From: an uncultured Clostridia bacterium
GTDB taxonomy: Bacteria > Bacillota > Clostridia > Christensenellales > Aristaeellaceae
Direction of reading: 5' to 3'
Assembly (NCBI GenBank): GCA_946534455.1
Contig: CAMNCR010000120.1
Coordinates: 1-14,502, forward strand
Length of the DNA: 14,502 nt
Below the pieces are notes generated by a model, which made no database searches, was not told where the DNA came from, and saw nothing but the letters and a program-made list of their open reading frames with translations. Within the stretch, counting starts at the first letter, position 1; every line of letters begins with the position of its first letter. Below, piece after piece: positions 1 through 6,569 of the stretch. A program made the position numbers and the translations under genes.

Positions 1-1
1 C

Positions 2-349
2 GTGACGGATCCGTCCACCCGGGTGCTGGCGGCGGAGGGGGAGACGCCCACCGTGACCCTGAAGGAGACCGGACGGGGCAGGGCGTTCTATCTCGGCGGG
101 TTTACCTACAGCCCGGAGGCCGCGAGAATGCTCCTGGAGCTGCTGCTGTACGCGACGGGGAAGGACGGGGCGGCCGCCGGCCTGAGCGACCGGGCGGAGG
201 TGGAATGCGCCTGGTTCCCGGCCTCCGATACCCTGCTGCTCATGAACAGCGCGGACACCGCGGTGCGGACCCGGGTCGCCTGTCCGAAGGGCAGCTGCGA
301 GGCGGAGCTGGCTCCGTTTGAGACGCGGATCCTGGACATGCGGGGATGA
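2..349 (+). CDS. C-terminal fragment of a GH112-like galactosyl phosphorylase (partial, left edge)
   Basis: The reading frame is open from the window edge and stops with TGA at 347-349. The visible 115 residues are only the end of a protein, and the GTG at position 2 should not be taken as its start. The segment GRGRAFYLGGFTYSPEAARM, followed by a leucine-rich helix, a short linker and a small beta domain (LLLMNSADTAVRTRV, then ELAPFETRILD), resembles the C-terminal region of GH112 phosphorylases as I remember them. GH112 enzymes split galactosyl-beta-1,3-N-acetylhexosamines or beta-1,4-galactosyl-L-rhamnose by phosphorolysis, releasing galactose 1-phosphate. Beside rhamnogalacturonan genes, the galactosyl-rhamnose activity is the more attractive guess, but the catalytic domain lies outside the window. 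Another glycosidase with a similar C-terminal beta domain is possible. No convincing terminator follows, and the next operon has its own promoter. Confidence 0.55.
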   Translation: MTDPSTRVLAAEGETPTVTLKETGRGRAFYLGGFTYSPEAARMLLELLLYATGKDGAAAGLSDRAEVECAWFPASDTLLLMNSADTAVRTRVACPKGSCEAELAPFETRILDMRG

Positions 350-374
350 CCTCCCATGCGGTTTATGGTCGAAA

Positions 375-411
375 TTGCACCGTTTCAGCGCAAAAATAAC
401 TTGTTTTGCAC
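375..411. promoter_or_regulatory. Candidate operator around the -35: direct and inverted repeats
   Basis: TTGCAC occurs at 375-380 and again at 406-411, a spacing of 31 bases or about three helical turns. GCAAAA at 390-395 and TTTTGC at 404-409 form a perfect 6-bp inverted repeat around an 8-base centre that contains the start of the -35. Such repeats at a promoter suggest a regulator binding site. The AraC-family protein encoded at 5094-6038 is the natural candidate, but nothing in the sequence proves that pairing. Confidence 0.35.
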
Positions 412-429
412 AGCACAAACTGATATAAA
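401..429 (+). promoter_or_regulatory. Sigma-A-type promoter with extended -10 for the first transporter operon
   Basis: TTGTTT at 401-406 is followed after exactly 17 bases by TATAAA at 424-429. The TGA at 421-423 makes an extended -10 (TGn). The surrounding stretch is strikingly AT-rich compared with the genes around it. Transcription would start near 436, leaving a leader of about 30 bases before the first permease. The -35 lies inside an inverted repeat listed separately. Confidence 0.7.
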
Positions 430-467
430 AGAAGTAGGTAAGCAACAAAATCGAAGAAGGTGAACCG

Positions 468-1412
468 ATGCAGGCAAATAAACTCAGTCGGGAAAGAAGA
501 AGCGCCATGCGCCGATCCTACCTGAAGAGCAACTGGCAGATGTATCTGATGGTGCTGGTGCCGGTTGCCTTTGTGATCATCTTCAAGTACGCCGCCTATC
601 CCGGGCTGCGGATTGCCTTTATGAACTACAAGCCGGCCAAGGGCTACGCGGGCAGCGAGTGGGTCGGGCTGCAGACCTTCGAAAAAATCTTCCGGGACAA
701 GGATTTTCTCCGCGCGCTGAAGAATTCGCTGGTCTTCAACTTTCTGGATCTGCTGGTCGGGTTCCCGGTGCCGATCATTCTGGCGCTGCTGCTCAACGAG
801 CTCCGGTTCCAGCGCTACAAGAAGATTTCGCAGACGGTGCTCTATCTGCCCCATTTCCTGAGCTGGGTCATCATCGCCAGCGTCGCCCTGAACCTGTTCA
901 AGCCGGAAACCGGCCTGGTCAACATTCTTCTGAGAGACGGAGGGCTGATCGACAAGGGGGTTCCCTTCCTGACGGAGAAATGGCACTGGGCCGTGACCTA
1001 TCTGCTCATCGGCGTATGGCAGAACATGGGCTGGGGCTCCATCATCTACCTGGCGGCCATTACGGGCATCAGCCCCGATCTTTACGAGGCCGCCACCATC
1101 GACGGCGCCGGCCGCTGGCGCAAGATCTGGAACGTGACCCTGCCCTGCATCCGCGGCACGATGGTCACCCTGCTGATCATGAACCTGGGCCGGGTGATGG
1201 GCTCCAACTTCGAGCGCCTGGATTCCTTCGGCAACGTGCAGGTGAAGGAATTCCAGTATCAGCTGGCCATCTACATCTATGAGAAGGGCCTGGCGGGCGG
1301 CAACTTCAGCCGGGCCACCGCCGTGGGCCTGTTCCAGTCCCTGGTGGGGCTGATCCTCGTGCTGACCTCGGACCGGGTGTCCAAGGCGCTGGGCGAGGAC
1401 GGACTGCTGTAA
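468..1412 (+). CDS. ABC sugar transporter permease 1 (LplB/YteP-like, CUT1 family)
   Basis: This 314-residue inner-membrane permease is one of two subunits forming the channel of an oligosaccharide importer. Six hydrophobic segments are visible at roughly residues 25-45, 87-109, 123-144, 175-198, 230-247 and 283-301. The cytoplasmic EAA loop that contacts the ATPase begins at E207 (EAATIDGAGRWRKIW). The stretch GSEWVGLQTFEKIF near residues 62-75 is typical of the LplB group, which imports pectin-derived or complex oligosaccharides in Bacillota. ATG 468 is preceded by AGAAGG at 455-460. The second permease begins 18 bases after this gene ends, so they are co-transcribed from the promoter at 401-429. 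No ATPase gene is present, as usual for this group, which shares an MsmX-type ATPase. The exact substrate cannot be read from the sequence; pectic oligosaccharide is inferred from neighbours. Confidence 0.9.
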   Translation: MQANKLSRERRSAMRRSYLKSNWQMYLMVLVPVAFVIIFKYAAYPGLRIAFMNYKPAKGYAGSEWVGLQTFEKIFRDKDFLRALKNSLVFNFLDLLVGFPVPIILALLLNELRFQRYKKISQTVLYLPHFLSWVIIASVALNLFKPETGLVNILLRDGGLIDKGVPFLTEKWHWAVTYLLIGVWQNMGWGSIIYLAAITGISPDLYEAATIDGAGRWRKIWNVTLPCIRGTMVTLLIMNLGRVMGSNFERLDSFGNVQVKEFQYQLAIYIYEKGLAGGNFSRATAVGLFQSLVGLILVLTSDRVSKALGEDGLL

Positions 1413-1430
1413 GGAAGGAGGAGAGAACGC

Positions 1431-2339
1431 ATGACGCAAACCGGTGAAGTCAAGAAGGGATCCCTGTTCCACGGCGTGAAGCGGGTGCGGGTGAGCGACT
1501 TCGTGATCGCCTTCATCATTCTGCTGCTGTCGCTGACGTGCATCGTTCCCTTCCTGCATATCGCGGCCAAGAGCATCTCCTCCAACGCGGCGGTGATGTC
1601 CAAGTCCGTGTATCTGCTGCCGAAGGGCCTGAACGTGGATGCCTACGCCTCCATCTTCCGGGACGGGCAGCTGACCTATTCCATGCTGTATACGATCTGG
1701 ATGACGCTGCTTTTCACGGTGATCGGCATGATCATCACGATACTGGCGGCGTATCCGCTGGCCCGCAGGGAGCTGAAGGGCCGCTCCGTGATCGCCTTCA
1801 TCCTGATGTTCACGATGTACTTCAGCGCGGGCCTGATTCCGGAGTATCTGCTCTACAAGGATCTGAAGCTGATCAACACCATGTGGGTGCTGGTGCTGCC
1901 GCTGTCCTTCTCGCCCTATAACATGCTGATCATGCGGTCCTTCATCCGCTCCACGATTCCGGACAGCCTGTACGAGGCGGCCAACCTGGACGGCGCGAGC
2001 CACTTCCAGATTCTGACCCGGATCGTGCTCCCGCTGTCCAAGCCAATTCTGGCGACGCTGGCGCTGTTCTATGCCGTGGGCCGCTGGAACGCCTACGCGG
2101 ACGCCAAGTACTACATCACCACCAAGGCCCTGCAGCCGCTGCAGTATCTGCTGAGCAACATGGTGCTCAATTCCGGCCAGGACGCGGTCAGCCTCTCCGA
2201 GGCGGCGGCGGTGGAATCCACGCCGGAGGTGCTGCAGGCGGCCGTGGTCATGTTCGCGACGCTGCCCATCATGATGATCTACCCCTTCGTCCAGAAATAT
2301 TTCGTGCAGGGGACCATGATCGGCGCGGTCAAGGGCTGA
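1431..2339 (+). CDS. ABC sugar transporter permease 2 (YtcP/LplC-like, CUT1 family)
   Basis: This 302-residue protein is the partner permease of the upstream gene. Hydrophobic segments lie at about residues 24-46, 85-108, 119-140, 150-168, 201-219 and 271-291. The EAA loop starts at E182 (EAANLDGASHFQILTRIVLP) and fits the consensus closely. The C-terminal end, with FVQKYFVQGTMIGAVKG, is the standard ending of YtcP-type permeases. The start at 1431 follows GGAAGGAGGAGAG with good spacing. It is followed by a hairpin and then the SBP gene, so this module runs permease, permease, SBP. In the Bacillus subtilis lpl operon the SBP comes first. The family assignment is firm; the substrate is inferred. 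Confidence 0.9.
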   Translation: MTQTGEVKKGSLFHGVKRVRVSDFVIAFIILLLSLTCIVPFLHIAAKSISSNAAVMSKSVYLLPKGLNVDAYASIFRDGQLTYSMLYTIWMTLLFTVIGMIITILAAYPLARRELKGRSVIAFILMFTMYFSAGLIPEYLLYKDLKLINTMWVLVLPLSFSPYNMLIMRSFIRSTIPDSLYEAANLDGASHFQILTRIVLPLSKPILATLALFYAVGRWNAYADAKYYITTKALQPLQYLLSNMVLNSGQDAVSLSEAAAVESTPEVLQAAVVMFATLPIMMIYPFVQKYFVQGTMIGAVKG

Positions 2340-2351
2340 GTCTTATCCGGT

Positions 2352-2375
2352 TTTCAAGGGCGGCAAGCCCTGAAA
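2352..2375 (+). promoter_or_regulatory. Hairpin in the permease-SBP gap (module 1)
   Basis: TTTCA (2352-2356) pairs with TGAAA (2371-2375), and GGGC (2358-2361) pairs with GCCC (2367-2370). One A is bulged and the loop is GGCAA. It is followed by an A-rich tract and then AAGGAGG at 2385-2391, the ribosome binding site of the SBP gene. There is no U-tract, so it is not a classic terminator. A 5' stabiliser or RNA-processing barrier that raises SBP expression is more plausible. The second transporter has the same arrangement at 9721-9737. Confidence 0.55.
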
Positions 2376-2401
2376 TAAAAATTGAAGGAGGGTATTCACA
2401 C

Positions 2402-4024
2402 ATGAAGAAACTCATCTCCCTGCTGCTGGCACTCTGCCTGGTGCTGAGCCTGGCGTCCGTGGCTTCCGCGGATGTTCCGACGGACTGGGAACCCTTCGCG
2501 GAGCGGGTCAAGATCACCGTTCCCGTGTATGACCGTTCCAAGGTCGGCTATCCCGCCGTGGACGACAACTACTGGACCCAGTGGATTCAGAAGGAATTCG
2601 GCGATAAGTACAACATTGACGTGCAGTATGTCGCCATTCCCCGCGGAGACGTGATGACCAAGTACTCCATGCTGATCGCGGCCGAAGAGACCCCCACGAT
2701 CCTGATGGAATACGACTATCCGAAGGTTGCGCAGTGGGCCAATGACGGCGCCATGACCGAGATCAACCTGGAGGAGTTTGCCAAGGTGGCCCCGACCTTC
2801 TATCAGGCCATGGTGGACAACAACCAGCTGGGCTACACCGATATCAACGGCAAGACCTACTTCGTGCTGACCGAGCGGCCCTACTATGACACCACCTTCA
2901 CCTATGCCACCTTCGTCCGCATGGACTGGCTGCGCCAGGTGGGCTATGACCATGTGCCGCAGAGCTACGAGGAGACCAAGGACGCGATGAACAAGATCAT
3001 CGAGGCCGGCATCACCAAGCAGCCTCTGGGCCTGGGCGTTCCGACCAGCGCCTACATCACCAACTTCGGCTTCCGTGATTTCCCGGTGGACGAGGCGGAA
3101 TGGGCCATGCATTCCTCCCTGGGCACCCCCGGCTTCTCCTGGTATCCGACCGAGCGGATGCTCAAGCGGACCAACGCGGAATATCACATGGGCTGGTACT
3201 CCTCTGAGTTCGATCTGGAAAAGGACAGCCGCGGCGCCTCCACCGATCAGACCCAGACCGACTTCATCAATGGCGTGACCTACTCCTACGGCGGATATAT
3301 CGCCAACAACATGCCCTGGCTGGATGCGTTCTATCAGAACAATCCCGATGCCGAGCTGGCCATCGCGAGCGTCTATGCCGGCGTGGAAGAGGGCGTGAAC
3401 ACCGGCGCGATCCGCGCGGACAACCCCTTCGGCATGATCGTGGGCTTCTCCAGCCTGGCCACCGAGGACCAGCTGAAGGCTGCCTGGATGCTGATGGAGT
3501 GGATGATTCAGCCTGAAAACCTGTTCACCCTGGAAAACGGCATCGAGGGCGAGACCTATAAGCTCAACGACATGGGTCTGCCGGAAATGCTCGAGTACGA
3601 AGGCGAGCATATGCTGAACCACAACAACAACATCGACATGACCTGCCTGGTGCATGCCTCCAAGAAGGTCGGCACGATCGAACAGACCATCACCCAGATG
3701 AGCCCGGTCGGCCTGCCCCAGGACTTCACCCAGATGCTGATCGACAACTACTATGAGCTGCGCAAGTTGGCCGACAAGGGCCTGGCGTACTCTGACCCGG
3801 TCTTCGCGGTGGCGATCGAGAGCGAGAGCGAATACAGCGCCACGCTGCTGAGCCTGTATCAGGAATACTATGCCAAGCTGGTGAAGTGCGATCCGGCGGA
3901 GTTCGACGCGCTGTATGCCCAGTTCAGCCAGGAATTCCTGGATGCCGGCTATCAGGAAATCATCGACGAGCGGCTGGCGGCCTATGAAGCGGGCAACACC
4001 ACCAAGCTGCCGGTGGCGCCCTGA
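2402..4024 (+). CDS. Extracellular solute-binding protein 1 (LipO/YtcQ-like) of an oligosaccharide ABC importer
   Basis: This 540-residue protein would capture the oligosaccharide outside the membrane and deliver it to the two permeases encoded upstream. It begins with a signal peptide: MKK, then a hydrophobic core (residues 4-20) ending ASVASA before D24, a type I cleavage site. C12 sits inside the hydrophobic core without a lipobox, so no lipid anchor is apparent, unusual for a Gram-positive binding protein. The mature part is long and rich in aromatic residues (many Tyr and Trp), as in the 500-residue LplA/LipO group that binds large glycans. The segment FGMIVGFSSLATEDQLKAAW and the nearby WMLMEWMIQPEN resemble the conserved late-domain region of this family. 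ATG 2402 follows AAGGAGG at the expected distance. It is flanked by hairpins at 2352-2375 and 4047-4076. Confidence 0.88.
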   Translation: MKKLISLLLALCLVLSLASVASADVPTDWEPFAERVKITVPVYDRSKVGYPAVDDNYWTQWIQKEFGDKYNIDVQYVAIPRGDVMTKYSMLIAAEETPTILMEYDYPKVAQWANDGAMTEINLEEFAKVAPTFYQAMVDNNQLGYTDINGKTYFVLTERPYYDTTFTYATFVRMDWLRQVGYDHVPQSYEETKDAMNKIIEAGITKQPLGLGVPTSAYITNFGFRDFPVDEAEWAMHSSLGTPGFSWYPTERMLKRTNAEYHMGWYSSEFDLEKDSRGASTDQTQTDFINGVTYSYGGYIANNMPWLDAFYQNNPDAELAIASVYAGVEEGVNTGAIRADNPFGMIVGFSSLATEDQLKAAWMLMEWMIQPENLFTLENGIEGETYKLNDMGLPEMLEYEGEHMLNHNNNIDMTCLVHASKKVGTIEQTITQMSPVGLPQDFTQMLIDNYYELRKLADKGLAYSDPVFAVAIESESEYSATLLSLYQEYYAKLVKCDPAEFDALYAQFSQEFLDAGYQEIIDERLAAYEAGNTTKLPVAP

Positions 4025-4046
4025 TCCCTGCTGACTGACTGAATTC

Positions 4047-4076
4047 GGGGGACGGAGCCGCAGGGCTTCGTCCCCC
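4047..4076 (+). terminator. Long GC-rich hairpin after SBP 1 (3' stabiliser or partial terminator)
   Basis: GGGGGACGGAGCC (4047-4059) pairs with GGCTTCGTCCCCC (4064-4076): 13 pairs including one G-U, closed by a GCAG loop. No run of T follows; the next bases are TCCTGAAGGAGG, the ribosome binding site region of the reductase gene. It could protect the 3' end of the SBP message or cause partial termination, lowering reductase expression. The gap shows no clear promoter, so some read-through is likely. Confidence 0.55.
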
Positions 4077-4096
4077 TCCTGAAGGAGGAAACGACC

Positions 4097-5086
4097 GTGA
4101 CCTATCAGCCGGATGAACATCGATATGACAAAATGGTCTATCGCCGCTGCGGCAACAGCGGCATCATGCTGCCCCTGCTGTCGCTGGGGCTGTGGCATAA
4201 CTTCGGAGACCGCACGCCCTTCGAGACCCAGCAGGCCATGCTTCGGACGGCCTTTGATCACGGCATCACGCATTTTGACCTGGCCAACAACTACGGCCCG
4301 CCCTACGGCGCGGCGGAGGAGAATTTCGGCCGGCACATGGAGAAGGACTGGCGCCCGCACCGGGACGAGCTGTTCCTTTCCACGAAGGCGGGATATGATA
4401 TGTGGGCGGGTCCCTACGGCAACTGGGGCAGCCGGAAGTATCTGATTTCCAGCCTGGATCAGAGCCTGAAGCGCATGCGGGTGGACTATGTGGATCTGTT
4501 CTACCACCACCGCCCGGATCCCAGCACCCCCATCGAGGAAACCATGGGCGCGCTGGACCAGATCGTGCGCAGCGGCAAGGCGCTGTATGTGGGCGTTTCC
4601 AACTACGGACCGGAGCAGACGGAGGCCGCGGTGCGGGAGCTGAAGCGGCTGGGCACGCCCTGCCTGATTCATCAGCCCCGGTATTCCATGCTGGACCGCT
4701 GGATCGAGAACGGGCTGACCGATGTGCTGAAAAGGGAACAGGTGGGCTGCATCGTGTTCCAGCCGCTGGCGGGAGGCCTGCTGACCGGCAAGTATCTGGA
4801 CGGCATTCCGGCGGACTCCAGAATGAAGACGGACGGCCGCTATCTCAAGCCGGAAAGCCTGAACGAAGCGCAGACGAAAAAAATCCGCGCCCTCAAGGAG
4901 ATCGCGGATGACAGGGGACAGAAGCTGCATCATCTGGCCCTGCAGTGGGTGCTGCGGGATGAGGTGGTGACCTCCGCGCTCATCGGCGCCAGCCGCGCCG
5001 AGCAGGTGCTGGACAATCTGGCCATCCTGGACGCGCCGGCGCTGACGGAGGCGGAAATCGCCCGCATTGAGGAGGTTCTCGGCTGA
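4097..5086 (+). CDS. yghZ: Aldo/keto reductase of the YghZ (L-glyceraldehyde 3-phosphate reductase) group
   Basis: This 329-residue cytoplasmic, NADPH-type aldehyde reductase matches the E. coli YghZ pattern through most of its length: PLLSLGLWHNFG, GITHFDLANNYGPP, AEENFGR, STKAGYDMW, SRKYLISSLDQSLKRM, GKALYVGVSNY, GLLTGKYLDGIP and LIGASRAEQ. The aldo/keto reductase catalytic tetrad is visible as D61, Y66, K97 and H138. YghZ reduces L-glyceraldehyde 3-phosphate and methylglyoxal in E. coli. Here, next to rhamnose and pectin genes, a role on an aldehyde from sugar breakdown such as L-lactaldehyde is possible, but this is inference. The start is GTG at 4097, chosen because GAAGGAGG (4081-4088) lies eight bases upstream. 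It is last in the first operon and converges on the AraC gene. Confidence 0.9.
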   Translation: MTYQPDEHRYDKMVYRRCGNSGIMLPLLSLGLWHNFGDRTPFETQQAMLRTAFDHGITHFDLANNYGPPYGAAEENFGRHMEKDWRPHRDELFLSTKAGYDMWAGPYGNWGSRKYLISSLDQSLKRMRVDYVDLFYHHRPDPSTPIEETMGALDQIVRSGKALYVGVSNYGPEQTEAAVRELKRLGTPCLIHQPRYSMLDRWIENGLTDVLKREQVGCIVFQPLAGGLLTGKYLDGIPADSRMKTDGRYLKPESLNEAQTKKIRALKEIADDRGQKLHHLALQWVLRDEVVTSALIGASRAEQVLDNLAILDAPALTEAEIARIEEVLG

Positions 5087-5098
5087 GCGCGGCTCAGC
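5082..5098. terminator. Palindrome spanning both convergent stop codons
   Basis: GCTGAGC (5082-5088) and GCTCAGC (5092-5098) form a perfect 7-bp stem with a GCG loop. The TGA of the reductase (5084-5086) and the TGA of the leftward AraC gene (5094-5096 on the other strand) both lie inside the stem. It could act as a compact bidirectional terminator, although neither side has a T-tract. Confidence 0.35.
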
Positions 5099-6038
5099 GC
5101 TCCTCCGGGACGGACTCCGCCTCGGTCCAGCCGGTGAAGGTCAGGAGGGAGGGACGGGGACTGTCTCCGGCGGTCTTGCGCCACTCGGTGGGCGGGCAGC
5201 CCATGGCCTGGGCAAAGTGCCGGTTATAGCTGGACAGGGAATTGTACCCCACCTGGCCGGCCACCTCCGTGATGGACAGGCCGGAGGAGCGGAGCAGGGC
5301 GCAGCTGTTCAGAATCCGGGTCTGATGCAGGAAGGCGAGGGGAGAGGTTCCGATCTCCTCCTTGAAGAGACGCCGGAAGTGCGTCGGACTGAGATGGCAC
5401 AGGTCGGACAGCTGCTGCTGCGGGAACTCCTGCATGTAATTCCGGTGAATGAAATCCAGCGCGGGGGACAGGACGGAGATCTGCGCGTCCCGGGCGGCCT
5501 CGGCCTCCTCGTGGCTGTACACCCGGAGCAGGCCGATCAGCAGCGCGGCGCACAGGCCGCGCACGCAGGTCTGATATCCCGGAGCGGCCTCCACCATCTC
5601 CCGGACGATGTCCTCCACATAGCGCGCGGCCCAGGGCTGCTGATCCGAGGACAGCAGCAGATGGCAGTCGGACAGGAAGGGCCCCTGCTCGCCCATGCCG
5701 TTGCTGGCGCCGAAGAAGGAGGGGCCCAGCAGCGCCTCCGGGTCGAGAAAGAGATAGCTCCAGCGGCTGGGCTCATCGGGATCGGACCAGGTGGTATGGG
5801 GCACGTTCCGGGCGATGCAGGTGACGTCCCCCGCGGAGAAATGAACCCGCCGCTTATCGAAGATCATGGTGCCGCCGGAGGAATGGCAGATGCCGATTTC
5901 CAGACAGTTGTGGAAATGCAGATGCTTCCCCGGAATCGGGCTGATGTGCCATCGGTCTCCGGTCAGCACCAGAATGGGAAAGGCGGGCGGAAGCTCATAG
6001 CTCCGGTATTCGAGAACGGTTCGTTTGGGTCTGGCCAT
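5094..6038 (-). CDS. AraC-family transcriptional regulator with cupin-type sensor domain
   Basis: This 314-residue DNA-binding regulator is probably the sugar-responsive switch of the island. The N-terminal part carries a cupin-like ligand domain: HLHFHNCLEIGIC at about 39-51, then FSAGDVTCIARNVPHTT at 67-83. The C-terminal part is the AraC double helix-turn-helix, with the first helix pair near 207-228 (LSDLCHLSPTHFRRLFKEEI) and the second near 255-276 (ITEVAGQVGYNSLSSYNRHF). These are the signature sequences of the family. The ATG at 6036-6038 is preceded on the minus strand by GGAAGGAG eight bases away. It lies 26 bases downstream of rhaM and is co-transcribed with it. The ligand is unknown; rhamnose or an unsaturated rhamnogalacturonan disaccharide would fit the setting. 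Confidence 0.92.
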   Translation of the reverse strand: MARPKRTVLEYRSYELPPAFPILVLTGDRWHISPIPGKHLHFHNCLEIGICHSSGGTMIFDKRRVHFSAGDVTCIARNVPHTTWSDPDEPSRWSYLFLDPEALLGPSFFGASNGMGEQGPFLSDCHLLLSSDQQPWAARYVEDIVREMVEAAPGYQTCVRGLCAALLIGLLRVYSHEEAEAARDAQISVLSPALDFIHRNYMQEFPQQQLSDLCHLSPTHFRRLFKEEIGTSPLAFLHQTRILNSCALLRSSGLSITEVAGQVGYNSLSSYNRHFAQAMGCPPTEWRKTAGDSPRPSLLTFTGWTEAESVPEER

Positions 6039-6064
6039 GGATGATTCTCCTTCCGCGACGCGGA

Positions 6065-6382
6065 TCAGTCCATCCGGAACATCAGGCGCAGCTTGGGCTG
6101 GGCGCCGGTTTCAGGATCCATGACGAGCTCGAGCACATCCTCCATGTAGTCGTTCCACCGGTCGACGATGGGGCTGTTTGCCTGGGTCTGCTCGGCGAAG
6201 GCGATGCCCTTTTCGCATTCGTAGTAGCCGAAGACATCCCGGCCGTCGCTCCAGATGGTGTAGTTGCAGATGCCGGCTTCCTTGAGCAGGGCCAGCATCT
6301 CCGGCCAGATCTCGTCATGGCGGCGCTTGTATTCCTCCTGCATGCCGGGCTTGATGCGTCCCTTCCAGGCAAAACGTTCCAT
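6065..6382 (-). CDS. rhaM: L-rhamnose mutarotase
   Basis: This 105-residue enzyme interconverts the alpha and beta anomers of L-rhamnose, helping rhamnose enter catabolism. Length and sequence fit the RhaM/YiiL family: the N-terminal pattern EEYKRRHDEIWPEM contains H22, the position of the catalytic histidine in E. coli RhaM, and VDRWNDYM near residues 73-80 matches the conserved tryptophan region. The frame stays open upstream to 6598, but the real start is the ATG at 6380-6382. It has TAAGGAGG eight bases upstream, gives the family length, and lies just downstream of the promoter at 6431-6459. It is the first gene of a leftward pair with the AraC regulator. Its presence is the clearest single sign that rhamnose is a product of this island. 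Confidence 0.93.
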   Translation of the reverse strand: MERFAWKGRIKPGMQEEYKRRHDEIWPEMLALLKEAGICNYTIWSDGRDVFGYYECEKGIAFAEQTQANSPIVDRWNDYMEDVLELVMDPETGAQPKLRLMFRMD

Positions 6383-6430
6383 GGGTGATTCCTCCTTATG
6401 CGTGTTGTCAGGGAAAACAGAGATACCCTG

Positions 6431-6459
6431 ATTATACAGGAATCCTCCGGGACGCGCAA
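6431..6459 (-). promoter_or_regulatory. Near-consensus sigma-A promoter for rhaM-araC
   Basis: Read leftward, TTGCGC (complement of 6454-6459) is followed after 17 bases by a perfect TATAAT (complement of 6431-6436). Transcription would begin near 6424, giving a leader of about 42 bases. CCTG and CAGG flank the -10 symmetrically (6427-6430 and 6437-6440). TCAGGG (6408-6413) and CCCTGA (6426-6431) form another inverted repeat across the start site, so repressor control is possible. Confidence 0.75.
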
Positions 6460-6478
6460 CTGGGAGGGACGGACGCAG

Positions 6479-6497
6479 GGTCCGCTGCAGGCGGACC
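6479..6497. promoter_or_regulatory. Perfect palindrome in the divergent control region
   Basis: GGTCCGC (6479-6485) and GCGGACC (6491-6497) are perfect inverted copies around a TGCAG centre. It lies upstream of both the leftward rhaM promoter and the rightward operon, where an operator affecting both would sit. No gene is visible in this 293-base gap (6383-6675). A small hairpin RNA or chance GC-rich symmetry are alternatives. Confidence 0.35.
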
Positions 6498-6569
6498 GAG
6501 TGAGAACAGCAGCCGCGATCCGCGCTCAGGAAGGAGCCAAAAGCAGGAAATCGAGTTGTGCGTGTGGAA

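Noticed and set aside
375..390. A possible CcpA cre site (minus-strand TGAAACGGTGCA)
   Set aside because: The CG core is one base out of register with the cre consensus and the right half does not match well.
363..2003. A 546-codon minus-strand open frame opposite permeases 1 and 2
   Set aside because: Both sense genes have EAA loops and membrane segments. The antisense frame runs through the promoter at 401-429.
2396..4933. An 845-codon open frame on the minus strand opposite SBP 1 and the reductase
   Set aside because: It crosses gene boundaries and a strong hairpin. Its product is a monotonous His/Gln/Gly/Arg/Val-rich sequence with no domain, and the sense strand encodes recognisable proteins. 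GC-rich codon choice leaves few antisense stops.
5067..6044. A 325-codon plus-strand open frame opposite the AraC gene
   Set aside because: The minus strand encodes an unmistakable AraC double helix-turn-helix with a good ribosome site. The plus frame is Gly/Gln-rich without motifs.
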